DNA from: Trichosphaerium sp. ATCC 40318
Lineage: Eukaryota; Discosea; Flabellinia; Trichosidae
Direction: 5' to 3'
NCBI GenBank assembly: GCA_038496445.1
Contig: JALMLS010000474.1
Location: 1-64,000 of the forward strand
DNA length: 64,000 nt
This document shows positions 43,816 through 55,821 of the stretch, piece by piece. Within the stretch, counting starts at the first letter, position 1; each line of letters starts with the position of its first letter. The notes under the pieces are model-generated. The model did no database searches, had not been told where the DNA came from, and saw only the letters and a list, made by a program, of their open reading frames with translations. Position numbers and translations under genes: made by a program.

Positions 43816-45580
43816 ATGGCTGAGCTGCAAAATTCGTCGGTTAATTTACAATACGTTAACCGTTTGGCCACCGGTTACGCACATTCAATGGTAATCGCAG
43901 ACGATGGCTTTGTTTACACGTGGGGACTAAACGATTACCGCCAATTGGGTAACACAGACGAAAAAAAGAGTTCTATCGCAAGACCAATAAAGTCACTCGT
44001 AAATATCGTCTGTATTGCTGCTGGATGCTTTCATAGCCTTGCACTTGATTCAAACGGTATTGTGTATGCATGGGGGCGTAATTCAGAAGGTCAATTGGGT
44101 CTGGGTCACTTTGCGTCACCTGTTTCGTCACCAACACGTGTTCCAAATCTCAACAATATCACGAAAGTCTCTGCCTTTTTTGTGAGTATGGCATTATCAA
44201 AATCAGGTCATGTCTACTCTTGGGGAGACAACAGAAATCAAGGATTGGGTCATTCATTCGACAAGCCAGAAGTTTCATCACCAGCGGTTATTCCAAATCT
44301 TCAAAATGTTCAAAAAATTCAAACTAATGAGCATGTAAGTGGAGCAATGACATCAACAGGTCATGTCTTTCTTTGGGGAACAGCAAAAGGTTGTATCTGG
44401 GGACCAAAAGAAGGCAAAGCGATAGATATATCACTATTCTTGAAACGAAAGACAATTTCACGTGTTCCAAGTATTGATGATGCCACTGATATTACCATTG
44501 GTGATGAGCATGTACTTGTTCTCCTCAAGTCAGGACAAGTATTTTCTTTCGGATACAACTACAGTGGGCGTCTTGGGTTGGGTATTGATGACAAGTATGG
44601 CCAGGGTATCATCAAAGGACTCAATAACATCATATCTGTACATGCTGGTGAGTATACATCATTTGCGATTGATGATGAAGGTTGTTTGTTTGGTTGGGGT
44701 AAAGGGAAATGGATTGATTCGTTCAAATCAAACAAACCATTAAAATTACCTGGAAAATATCTTGAGTTTGCCAATAAATCATATCATTACTTGGCAATAT
44801 CTCATGACTTTAAATTGGTCGCAGGTGGACGTGATAATTATGGTCAATCAACACCACAAAAGTTAACATTCACCAATTATCAAAAGGTACTTGAAATCTT
44901 ATTTGTCTTTCTTTTGTCTGACAATCTACAAGTACTTTAAAACAGCCAATAAAGTAATCACAAAAGAGAAAAATGATGATGCTGTGAAAGCAATGAATGC
45001 AGAGTTAAAAGAAGACAGAAAAGATAAGTACTTGTCAAAAGCCGTGGTTGATCCCAATCGTGATTACACCAAGTTTGGAGATGATCCTGAACATCTTGAT
45101 ATCATTCAAGATGCCCTTGAAGCCTTTAAAATACAAAATCAAGATGAATACATCAACAATGTAAGTATCAGAAAACAAGCAATACCTATCTCACATGGTA
45201 TTTAGGTTAACAATCCTCGCTTGCCACTTGATGTAGACACCTCAATTTTATCTGAACAATCATGGAATGACAAGCCTCATGTTTCAGTCGCTCACACAAA
45301 GGTGTCTTGTTTTAATTTTATTTTCTTCATATTTAATTGTATTTAGTCGGAGTTCTGTCCACCTCAAGAGAATCAATCAATCGCTGCTCCCAAATTTGAT
45401 TGGCAATCAACTTTGGTGAGGTTGGGTATTTCAAGTAAAAGAGCACAAGAACTTGGATCGTTGATGAACAAAGCAGCCATCATAAAAAGTGAAATCAACC
45501 CTGAAGTGTTAAAAGAGCTTGGATTCAATGTGATTGAGCGTATAAAAGTCATAAAAGCACAGGAAAACAAAATGCTATAA
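43816..45580 (+). CDS. RCC1-repeat beta-propeller with C-terminal SAM domain, paralog C
   Basis: Exons 43816-44886, 44933-45160, 45206-45301 and 45347-45580 join in frame to 542 residues. About seven RCC1 blades fill exon 1. The linker (YFKTANKVITKEKNDDAVK, DYTKFGDDPEHLDII) resembles paralog A more than B. The last exon holds a clear SAM-like domain: WQSTLVRLGISSKRAQELG and LKELGFNVIERIKVIKA. Blade loops are again private (AAGCFHSLAL, WGDNRNQG, FGYNYSGRLG, HAGEYTSFAI), and one loop carries an insertion (GCIWGPKEGKAID). The 5' end and promoter are duplicated at 48103-48184. Function is inferred only: a multivalent adaptor whose propeller face chooses the partner. Confidence 0.85.
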
Positions 45581-46314
45581 ACAGAACATCATTATTAATG
45601 AAGGCCTGAGAATTTACACCTTTGATGAACTAGCATAGCAAATTAGTCAGAATACTCGTATTGTACACAAAAACCTTTCAATAAATTCCTTAAGTACAAT
45701 ATAAAGGTTGCCCTGTAGGAGCACTCAGCATATTTATATTTGCTTGAAGCTTCTTTTGGCCGTTTTCTCTTTGCATATATATACTGCTGGGCTTAATCTT
45801 ACTGAGACAAAGCATCTAGCTATATTTTTTGGAAGACAGAACTAGCTGTTGAAGAAGTATAAAAGAAAAGTGCCATATTTAGATTAGTTCTCTTATATTA
45901 TATCTACTGTCACTTAAAAGACAGCTGTGCTGAATGTCTGTGCATTATTGTCCCAGTTGTGTCCTCCTGAAGAACAAAAGCTGTAAGGAGATTGTGCTTT
46001 CGTTAGTGTCGTTTTCTCTCAACTTGTAGTGGGTATGTCTTGTGTAGAGAACGAAGAGGTATTCCAGATGTAGAAAATATTGTTCCATTTCTATTGATGA
46101 AAGCTTCTGTCGTTAGTTAGATTTGCTGATTGGTAGATGTGACAACTCATTATTTCTTATAGAATGTCACCAACCTAATACAGCTAACCTGGTATAGCCG
46201 CTTAGCGACCACCTCGAAATGAAGTAGTTTAGGTGTTTGTAAAAATCAAATCGTTCGAGACACGTGTTGACTGTTGTTGATTTCACTTCAAGCGTAAACC
46301 ACTTTTTGTAAAGC
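45581..46314. other. Intergenic stretch
   Basis: No gene or RNA recognised. AT-rich with a TATA-like run near 45776-45784. Confidence 0.5.
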
Positions 46315-47635
46315 ATGGAGAAGGTATTCAATGTACCAGAAACAATATTAGCTGTAATGGAACAAACGAAGAGTTTTAAAGCAATATTAGCTTTTTCAAG
46401 CACGAACAAACTTGCTCGTGACGTAATATGTTCTGAACAGAGTGCGAAACAGCTATTTAAATCCCAGTGGACCAATCCCTTGTACTACGGTCCACTTTGT
46501 GAATGGCCAGCAAAGCTGCGGTTAAAGGAAGACATATCAGGGTTTAATGGACTGCAATACCTCTGCTTTGCTCGTCACTTGGAGAAACAGTATGAAGTAT
46601 GTCGTATCTGTACTTCTTTGTCAAGCAATGTACTAACAACCTACAATTAAAGAGTGAGTGTAAAGTGGGCGACAAACGTGTTGATATAAAGACAGGCGAA
46701 CAGATTCTTCCTTCAGACTCCTCTTCAGACTATTACTATGGTCCTACTTTTGATATTGGTCCATGGAAATCACGTGTGAAGTATTATCGTCGTATTCGTG
46801 ATGTTGGTGATATTGTTCTTATCGAACAAGATGACACTTTTACTGGGTTTTGTAAGAAGACTAAAGAACAACTTTGGGAAACTAAGCGCAATGGTTTTTC
46901 ATCATGGATAGATAAGGAAAGTTATATAATGATTGCAGCAGATGCCAGTAGATGTGGAGGTGCCAACAAGAGAGAAATGCTTGCTGTGAATCTAAAAGAT
47001 GGTACTGCATGTCTAATTTGTCTGAAGCCACTCGTTCAACTCCATTAACAGAAGGTTCTTTAGGTTCGACACTATGGACTAAGAATATAATACATTTGTC
47101 TCCTTCTGGAATTCCATTGTCCTTTGCAATAGCAAAGGGTAAGTTCTTATACATAGTTAATTGGCAAACAAAAGAAGAAACAGTGATTGATATTAAAAAT
47201 GGAACAGAAATTTGTGTGTTGAGGCATACTGTAGACAAAGTTGTTACTGTAGGTGAATACATATTTATCTTTCACAAAGATGATATATACAAGTATAAAG
47301 AATCAAGCATGCTATTGAAGGTGAAAAACAAATGCAGTGTGCTTGCGAACATTGTACAAACCTACAATTTCTCAAATGGGTTTGTTTTATTGGCGACATT
47401 TAATTTATATGTCAATCGTGGTGTGTATCTGATGTTACTCAACAACAAAGGAGATATAATTTTCAACATGAATACAGAGCCTGTAGGGCATTGGTGTCAG
47501 AACTTGGAGTTTGTTAAGATTCAGATAAGAGGAACAGAAGGAATTATTGTACATACACATATGGTAACAAAAGACTTTGTGAGCCAATGTGTGGGATGGG
47601 ATGGTACCACAAAGTGGAAGCAGAAAGAACCATGA
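46315..47635 (+). CDS. F-box-like protein with C-terminal beta-propeller-like region
   Basis: Exons 46315-46596, 46653-47001 and 47052-47635 give 404 residues. Residues about 5-60 (VPETILAVMEQTKSFKAIL..SSTNKLARDVI) look like a degenerate F-box. The rest is built of beta-rich stretches of about 40 residues (GDIVLIEQDDTFTGF, LWETKRNGFSSWID, FLYIVNWQTKEETVID, YIFIFHKDDIYKY), like WD or PQQ-type propeller blades. It sits 734 bp after RCC1-SAM C on the same strand. It may be another SCF-type adaptor; the F-box part is a moderate call. Confidence 0.6.
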
Positions 47636-48102
47636 TGATACAACTATTACACCTACAATCATTGTAAATTTAATCGTGTTTTACAGATTAAAACACTGCT
47701 TTTACCATGTTTTTAGTGTTGTAGGAACCAGCTCACATGGCAGGCAAGGAAATGAAACATGTTTTTGGAAAAATTAAAAATAAAGTAATCGTATTGGACT
47801 TTGCCTGTCAATTATTAGCCTACAGTTTTGAATTTACTAAAATGATACCAAGTTATTGGCATGCAAGTAGTGCTTGCTATTGCATGTTCAAATTGGTGTT
47901 CTGACCACGTTGTGTAGGTGTTGGGTATGGCGTTTGATTGTGCTTAAATACAATAAACTCCAAACCTACTACCAGAGCAAGGGGTTAATTGATTTTCGTT
48001 TAATAAACCACACGTTTTGCTATAGGTTGGGAAGTGTATTTTGAGGCCCTCTAATTTAGTTAAGGGCACTCTTTTTTATCAGGCAAGCGCACTATTTGAT
48101 CG
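47636..48102. other. Intergenic stretch
   Basis: No supported gene. AATAAA-like signals near 47777 probably serve the preceding gene. Confidence 0.4.
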
Positions 48103-48184
48103 TGTCAACTAAAGTAGTTACTGCCCAATTGTTGTAGTATTACTAACATACACGTGTTTATGGCTGAGCTGCAAAATTCGTCGG
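48103..48184 (+). pseudogene. Copied promoter and first codons of RCC1-SAM C
   Basis: 82 bases match 43762-43840 except for one substitution near the left end and a 2-base insertion that turns ACACGTTTATGG into ACACGTGTTTATGG. It includes the start codon and the first codons (MAELQNSS), then the match ends abruptly. No RCC1 blades follow. Confidence 0.85.
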
Positions 48185-48604
48185 GAATTTCGTTGGAGAA
48201 CGTAAAACAACTTAGACGTTTTACATGAGAATTATATTTATACATCCTAAAGCTAGGGTACGAATTTTTTGAAATTGTAGAGAATGTGACTTAGAAACAT
48301 ACACAGTCATTTGTGTCAACAAAGTGCCGAACAGTTGAGCATTGTTGGGTAAGATTAGCTAAATGCCTGCATATTTTGGCCGATAGGAAAAAAAAAAGAA
48401 AATAATACGTTCAAATCATTGAACAAAGTATTTTTAGCAAACGAAAAACCGGTAGGGTTTACTACAAAGGTTGAGGGGTAAAAGGAGAACATGAAACCAA
48501 AAAAAAAAAAGGTTATTCTCAGAATATTATTGGATTGCGAATACTTGAGATTACCACAATATTTTTCGATTGATTTCACTTCAACATAAAAACAACTCAT
48601 CATA

Positions 48605-48678
48605 CTAATCTCATAGTGGTGCACAGTCAACATACTTTCATCGCATGATTTTCTGGTTCGAATCCAGGCTGCGGCACT
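48605..48678 (+). other. tRNA-like fragment with perfect B box
   Basis: GGTTCGAATCC at 48655-48665 is a perfect pol III B box inside a 5-bp T-arm-like stem. An A-box-like TCATAGTGGT lies at 48611-48620. No 5' acceptor strand pairs with GCTGCGG, and no clear anticodon arm forms, so it is not an intact tRNA. It may be a tRNA pseudogene or a SINE head. Confidence 0.3.
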
Positions 48679-48898
48679 AAAAAACCGCGGTCGCTTGATG
48701 GTTCAAGCAGTCGGCATCATTACCCGGCTTTTCTATTCTAGTGTGCTTCCTATAGTTCTCAACAATTGATATAGGACACCCTCTTGTCATGTGACGCCAT
48801 CACCACTTTTTTTATGCTCAGAAACAAAGCACAACACTAAATATAATACAATCTTTCTTAGCAACGTCTAATCATTAAGTGTAGTTTAATTACAGTTT
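48679..48898. other. Intergenic stretch
   Basis: No feature seen beyond AT-rich sequence. Confidence 0.4.
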
Positions 48899-50242
48899 TT
48901 ATTCTAGACCAACCATCTTCTTGCTTAGCGCCCAAAAATCTTTTGCCAGTTGTGGATCTGTAGCGTATTGTCTTGGTACAGCCACCTAAAAACACGTGAT
49001 CAATTTTTACTTTGGGTAACTAAACAAAAAATCATGTGGATTTTCAAATTAGCGTACGGCACAATTTTGAAAGTATTTACCACCTACACCATTTAAATCA
49101 GGCGAACACGCAACATATAAAGTAGTTGCTGCTCCTTGTGCTGGATTTTTTGATGCAAAAGGGAATAGACTCATAAAAAATGGAAGGATGCCTAGTTCTT
49201 TAAACAAGTTTGTTCGAACAACACCAGGCATTAGTGAGTTGACTGTAGTTGTTGATCCCTCTTGGGATAACTGACGTTGAAGTTCAACTGAAAATAATAT
49301 ATTCGCTGTCTTAGATGCGCCATAGGCCTTAATAGAGAGGTTAGAAATGAGGATAACGAACTCAAAAGCTGTCGAAGTTGGAACAAAATAGCAACTGTGT
49401 TATCACGTTTTCTTTTAGCTTTGATTTCCCATACCATCATCCAGGTATAACTGCGCTTTTCGAAGTTAATATCATCCAGTCTAACTCTACCAAATCCATG
49501 TGCTGATGAAGATAGAGAAACAATACGAGAATTAGGAGCGTTTTTAACAAGAGGTAGAACCAAATTAGTCAGAAGAAAATGTCCAAAATGATTGACGCCA
49601 ATATGCCTTTCAATTCCGTCTTTCGTTTCCCCCTTTGGTACTGCCATTATACCTATTCATACATGATTATCATATATTAATCTTAGAGGAAAAGCGAACG
49701 AAGAGTACCTGCATTCAGGATAAGAAAATCAATCTTTGTTTCTTTTTCCAAAAGCGTCTTCGCACATTCTCTCACAGAGTCAAGAGATTCCAAATCGAGC
49801 TATAACATAATTAACAATACATCTCTCATGTCACTACTTCTAGAGAGCGATATAGTAACGACTTGGATCAAAAAAGAGTCTTAAAAACCCAACGAAGTGC
49901 GAAACGTTTTCAGAAGAAAAACTGGTAAAACAGCCAACATTTGTACCTCTGTTATGTCAATATTAGCCTGAGGGAACAATCCTTTGATTTTTTTGACGGC
50001 TGTTTCTGCTTTTTCTTTGTTCCTACACGCCATGATAACTCTAGCGTTGTGTTTTACCAATACTCTGGCTGTTTCATACCCAATCCCAGCATTAGCGCCT
50101 ATATTATATCAAATAAGATGAGCATAGGCTAAATTGATGGATTACCAGTCACTAAAGCCACTTTATCGCTTAAATCAAGTTTGTAGTGTTCTGCTACATC
50201 ATCTGCCGTACTGTGGCTTCCCAAAGTAGCGCTATTGCCCAT
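48899..50242 (-). CDS. Short-chain dehydrogenase/reductase, retinol dehydrogenase/WWOX-like
   Basis: Exons 50242-50146, 50098-49947, 49799-49709, 49652-49435, 49327-49058 and 48985-48899 join to 304 residues, the usual SDR length. Motifs: the Rossmann glycine motif TGANAGIGYETA (split by intron 1), NAGIMAVPKG, VNHFGHFLLT, IVSLSSSAHG with the catalytic Ser, and YGASK with the catalytic Tyr and Lys. The pattern after the active site (SLMPGVVRTNL, GGKYFQNCA) fits the RDH11-14/WWOX group, which use NADP(H) to convert retinal-like or lipid carbonyls. There is no transmembrane anchor at the N-terminus. Substrate unknown. Confidence 0.9.
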
Positions 50243-51042
50243 TGGAAGTGTGAGAGTTTAACACTGTTTTTGGGTTTTATCACGTGTGTTAAGTTGCGTA
50301 CTCATACTTAAATTGCTGTTGTTAAAAAAACACAGAATTTTCGCCTAAGTACTTGTTGTATAAGTTAGACTTCACTGAGAAACTGACAAGGTTAACAATG
50401 TACATGTACAGAACCGCCAAGAAAACTGCCTATTTTGACTCCTTTATGTTAGTGCAATTGCACCATCTATATCTATTACCCCTTTGAATCTATTAATGGT
50501 TGTATTTGCAGCGATCAAGGTAAACAAGAAAAAAGCCAAAAAAGAAAGTAACAACCAACACTGTAGCGTGAAGTAAGAAAATGTAACTTTAAAACCAATA
50601 AATCCAGCTAAACGTTGCTTAACTGCCATAGCCTTCAAAAGAGCAAAAAAGCGCGAGTGAGTTTGGTTCATTATTTTTCGCTAGATGTCTTGTAGCTCAG
50701 AACGGCTGTCAAGAACTGGGTCTCTGGACTTATCAAAGTGAGATGATTAACATATTCACTTAGAATACGTATCCAGCTTTACAGCTATAAAATACAGAAG
50801 AGAATGGCTAAATTGTATTTGCAGAAAAAACAGGCTGTACACAACGTACGAAAATACCAAAACATTGTTGCACAATTGGCACCCAGAATTTCTTACAAAA
50901 TTTAGCATAAGAGCTTGAACTTCGTTCTAAACAAGTATTACAATACAATCTAGGTAATTGTGAAAAAAAAATAGTGTATGTACTGATAAGGCTCTTGTTT
51001 TTATACCATCATATGGGCATGGTTAAACATCAAGCAGGAGGT
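50243..51042. other. Intergenic stretch with one small hydrophobic frame
   Basis: A 75-codon minus frame (50671-50444) encodes a possible membrane segment (CWLLLSFLAFFLFTLIA). Without further support I do not call it a gene. Confidence 0.35.
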
Positions 51043-53464
51043 TCAAAAATAAGATGTTTTAGGCAGGAACAACTCATCTGGTATGTTCAAAAAATCCTCT
51101 TGGAATACGTCCTCACTAACAGCACCTCCCACATCCTTCGCTTGATCAGAATCTTCATCTTGTATATGAAAGAGCTTCTTTAAACTCTTTTTATCATACT
51201 GCAATCCATGGAAATCAGCTGTATCCATCAACGACCTATCCAATATGTCAAAATTGTTATCCAACAACAACAAAAAAAAATCTCTGCAAGAAAATTATGA
51301 GAATATATATACTAACCTCAATAATCTCTTACAAGGCTCTCCAGGAAATTTATTGAACATTTTCACCATCACCTAAAAAGGGCAAGTAAGTTTCAACCCA
51401 CAAGTTTAGTGGGAAATGGCCTAACAAAACAGTGGCATTTCCCACTGAATCCACGGAACTACCACGTGAAAATTTGGAACTAATCTATTTACCTCTTTCA
51501 CAAATTGTACATCTCCTCCATTTATTGCAATGAATCCAATATCATGTATAAGATGTAAGTGTGTAGGGCATCCTTCCGGATATACAGAGTAATCATTGAA
51601 TACATGCCTCGCACGCTAAAAAAAATGAAAAAAAAAATGACAAAAAGAGAAAAAAAACATAATGTTGCCATACCTTTACAGCTTCATTTACTTGCCCTCC
51701 TGCAAAGTATACAATAGCATATAAACTAGCGCATATGGCTCCATAACTAACCCAGAACTCAGGGTGTGTACTTTGTTCAATATTTGACGTTATATCCTTC
51801 ATTACAGCTAGCTCGTAAAGAAACTGTGCGAATTCGTCTTGCGACTTTAATATAAAAAAAAAATCAACCAATTGATTTCTGAAAGGAGCAAAAAGAATAT
51901 TTGCTAGTGTACAATCTCGCATAGGCGGAACCCATTTTCAGTTTCAACAGAAATTGTCATCCAAATCTAAAAATAAAATAACAAGTTAGGTCACTTACAG
52001 CTAGCTGTAACTAAATGGATATTCCTACCCTGCCTAAAGAACACCACATAAGCTGCATCTTAAGAGGTACAGATGCCTTCACTGGATTTGCAAAAGCAAA
52101 TCCGAGCTCTTTTCTAAACAACGACAGCTTCTGTCGTTCCTTCCCCCTAAACATTTTATTTTATCAATATATTCTAATGGTACAAGAGCTTACCTGTTTG
52201 TAAAGATATGATGAGTGAATAGCCTACATCGTCGTTCTATAGTATGCAAATAGTCGAGAGATTTATACAAGGGGTCTTTCACAAGTTCACAAAGCATGTC
52301 TAGTGTGTATTAGTGTCGTATGCTTGAAAAAGAACGTTTAATAGCAAAAACTACAGCTGTAAAAATAACTACTTTCTTCATGTTCGCTTAACTACCACCG
52401 CAGAAAAAATGACACTTTTTCACCCCATTTTGTTAAGTGAACATGAAGAAAATATTTATTTTAACGGCAGCTTTGTGAGTTAACGTACCGCATCCTTTCT
52501 TTGTGTAGTCGGAAATACATTCCGGTCCTTCAAAGAATCCGCACCCTTTGCCCAAAAGAACTAGACCAGCTTTTAAAATGGTTAGCAGGACAGCTGTTTA
52601 CAATGAAATACAAAAGAGCTTACTGGCAACACTGGGATGTGTTGTGTCTTCCAAGTTTATAGACAATTGTTCACATGCTTCTAACAACTTCATTGAAGCT
52701 TCTACATGTGAATCTTGGGCACCAATTGCAAGTATACTAAGAACTTCAAATACTTGAGGTTCACCCGACAAAACTTTTACATTGTAAGAAAGGAGTCATT
52801 ACAATTAAACCCATGACGTACTAGTACAAGTTTCAAACAGTTCATTGACAACCTGTGAGTTCCAGTGACGTACAGGTACAGCCTAGAGTGTATCAGAATG
52901 GAGCTGGGTCTGTATATGAGTCAACAAACAAATAGAACAGTTCGTACATAACGTGGGTAATATTTTCTCTGATACGCACCCAGCCATATTGTAACACAAG
53001 CTGTAACGTTTAAATCAGCGCATAGTTTTAGTAATCTAGTCTTACAGAAGTGTCAGAATAAAACAAAAAAAGTTGGAAGAAAAACCCAACAAATACCTGC
53101 TTGCTCTGCGCGGTCGTACTATACATTTTACGCCAATGAGCTATTTCGCGTTCTTGCAAAGCCAATTGCTCTTTTAATTTCTGTATCGTTGGTGGAGTCC
53201 CTTTTCGCTTGTTATTTTACTATAACATAGAACAGGTAACGCACCCTTGCTTGGACCTCTTTTCTTTTTTATTGGGTAAACACAAGCAATGTTTTTTTGT
53301 AAACAACGTGTACATGGCGAATCTTGGCTGCATTTCGCGTGACTCTTCCTACAAGCAACACAAGCGCGGCTACTTCTTGTCCGTTTTCCAGACGATGTAC
53401 TAACGCGTCGTTTTTTAGCCGGTGGAGGTATGGACATTATTGCGAACTCGCTGGAGCTGCTCAA
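51043..53464 (-). CDS. Fungal-type Zn2Cys6 transcription factor
   Basis: A minus-strand gene of roughly ten exons; several joins are approximate. ATG 53464 or 53437 starts a basic N-terminus (KKRRVSTSSGKRTR), then a zinc cluster with spacing C-x2-C-x6-C-x5-C-x2-C-x6-C and a basic linker. A coiled coil follows (PTIQKLKEQLALQEREIAHW, about 53200-53110), as in dimeric Zn2Cys6 factors. Later exons (QVFEVLSILAIGAQDSHVEAS near 52700, EFWVSYGAICASLYAIVYF near 51730, FNDYSVYPEGCPTHLHLIHD near 51560) look like the helical middle-homology region. The last exon is acidic (DEDSDQAKDVGG, FLNIPDELFL). It should bind CGG-type sites in nuclear DNA and regulate metabolism; targets are unknown. Zn2Cys6 factors are best known in fungi but occur in some protists. 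Confidence 0.8.
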
Positions 53465-54385
53465 AATTTTTTTCCCTCAATGCTATCGAAATGGCAATTC
53501 ATGAAAAAGAAACTTGAGCTGACTTTACAAAACGAGATACATAGGCCAACTATGGCAAAAAAAAACATCAACTAGCTTATAAGTACCAGTTGTGCAGTGC
53601 GGTATGGAACATCATAAATGTACTCAAATGCCTTTGGTGGAGCCTAAAATACACAAAAAAGTGTGACACTTTGATCAATAGGTTTTTTTTGGATCTTTTT
53701 TTGTGAACTCGTGAAAACTGTGCTTACGTCACACTGAAAGGTACAGTAGTTGTGAAAGTATGTACAAGCAATTCAAATAATGTCATTGGTAGTGAAGGAA
53801 GATCTCAGCCAAATTCCTGCTAAAGCCGTTGAACATACGCAATAAACCTGTTGCGCTCAATGTAAAGCGGAAATAGAGTGTCCAACTGTAGAATACAAAA
53901 ATCACAAAAATCTCTCTGTACTGCCACTGTTACGCATAAAGCAAAAAACCTAGGTACTTGATACTCCAAGTAACGGAAGTTGCCATGGAACAATTTTAAG
54001 GTGAAAAAGCCCTCAAGAAGTTTATACTGGTGCTAGAGACCCTGAGGGTATCATCAAATAGGTACAAGACTAACCAGGACCCAAACTACTGTTTCTTGAT
54101 AGTACGACACTGTAATTTGTACTTAACTGTGTCAAACGCTAGCACCAATTGTTACATTTTCGCATGGAACAGTATTTCATGCAACGCCTGTCGTAAGCAA
54201 AAGGCTCTTTTTTTTTGAAGCGAAGTAGCACAATTGCAAAAAAATCACGTGCGTTAAAAAGACGTCACTAACTTAAATAATGCTTTGCAAGCTTCTGATA
54301 AGATTTCTTTTTACTTGTACAACTTAGAAAAAAGCCCATACAATCCAGTGCTAGCTTGCAGTCTACAATACAACTATTCAATTAT
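53465..54385. other. Intergenic stretch with possible small exons
   Basis: On the minus strand, 53644-53588 reads APPKAFEYIYDVPYRTAQL between an AG acceptor and a GTACTT donor, and a following piece reads LAYVSRFVKSAQVSF before a stop. They look like two exons of a small gene whose start I cannot find. Confidence 0.3.
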
Positions 54386-55259
54386 TTACAAATTTGCTAC
54401 AACGTCAGGATCCGAACTATCCTTAGCCCCATGTTTAATAAGCAAATCGACAATGTCTTGTTGATTCAGCTCTTTAGCCAACATTAAAACACTGCGTTTG
54501 ATATCTTCTATTTTTAAAACATAGCGGTCACCAACCTCATGCTCCTTGGTGTACTTTGCATTTGCATTAGCCCCTCCACTCTATTGTAAACAATAAACTT
54601 TAAGCTTTGTAGTAATGAGACAGTACCAGTAAGATACGAACAATATCAATATTCTTCCTTTCCACAGCTGTGTACAGCAAAGGTGTTATCTCACACTTCC
54701 ATTCTGCGTCCCTATGATAGTATCGTGATCCACTTTTGAATTCTGACACTTGAATATAGGTATTAGCCTAAGACAAAACGTTAACCCAAAGGTGTCTGTA
54801 ACAGCTTAGTAAGAGGTGGGCTTAATGATTAAAAAATGACATGTTTTTAAATTTGAAAAACCCTTAAAAATCATAGGTTCATAGCCTTAGCCTGTGGTTA
54901 ACCGGTTAAGAATCTTTGCAACCACCTAAGCCGCAAATGGAACTTGACAATTTCTAGACTTAGTACATACCACTATTGTCCCGTGCATAGTTGTTAAGTA
55001 CTTAACACGCTCAACATCGTCTTTCTTGACAGACAAGAAGATGAAAGGATTTTCGCTTCTGAAACCTTTTCTCCACATGAGCACGTGCCAAAGAGTATTA
55101 ACACAAGAAGCAATGCGTTTGTTTTTTATATCCAGGTAGTCAAATACGACGTCTAAAACCTGTTGAACAGCTATTGTTAGTAAACGGAGTATTTACGAGT
55201 TAATAAGTCACCTCTGGTATTTGTAGACAATTAAGAGGTACTGCTGAGGTGCTTTCCAT
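54386..55259 (-). CDS. F-box/ankyrin-repeat protein
   Basis: Exons 55259-55212, 55159-54971, 54767-54627 and 54580-54386 give 190 residues. The N-terminus (VPLNCLQIPEVVLDVVFDYL..NKRIASCVNTLWHVLMWRK) is a compact F-box. It is followed by ankyrin-like units: DDVERVKYLTTMHG, TPLLYTAVERKNIDIVRILL, then SVLMLAKELNQQDIVDLLIKHGA. The intron between exons 2 and 3 (about 200 nt) is long for this window. It is likely an SCF-type adaptor, the fifth F-box-like gene in the window. Confidence 0.75.
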
Positions 55260-55821
55260 CTTTAATTCTTCGTTTTTATGAAACGGCTAAGACTGTGTAA
55301 AGTATTCACAGAAACTTTTGTTTTTAGTTCTTTTGGTAGGATGGCAATTAATCGTTTTAACGGAATCAGACTTTGTGTACCTAACCACAATTTTTTGTAT
55401 CGGTATAGTGTACCTGTAGTGTCAAGTCCTATGGATTACAGTTCACCAATATTAGTTACATTTTGCTGAAACACATCTATATTGTGCATTTTATTGCAAA
55501 GTCAATTTAGTGAGGTTGATACAAACGTCAACAAACACCGTCACAAGCATGGATAAGATGAATAATGTAGGTGCAACAATTGATGAAATAGATAAAGTCC
55601 AAATAGATCTTACCTTTAGTTGAGGGAAAGCATTGCAAAGAATAACTACAAGGTGTTTTTAAGCTAATATTATTGTGTACAAAAAGAAATAATTACATTC
55701 TTTACAGCAACACCTTTATTAGACATGGAGTCTACAAAGTTGGGTGTTTATTGAGTAAGGAATTGTGACCTTTTTCTTTTCTCTTGATGATTATTTATTC
55801 GACTACATAGTAAATTGTAAA
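55260..55821. other. Intergenic stretch
   Basis: A plus-strand frame at 55278-55469 has no recognisable domain and probably is not a gene. Confidence 0.4.

Noticed and set aside
50444-50671. 75-codon hydrophobic minus-strand frame
   Set aside because: Single possible membrane segment only; AT-rich DNA often gives such frames; no homology seen.
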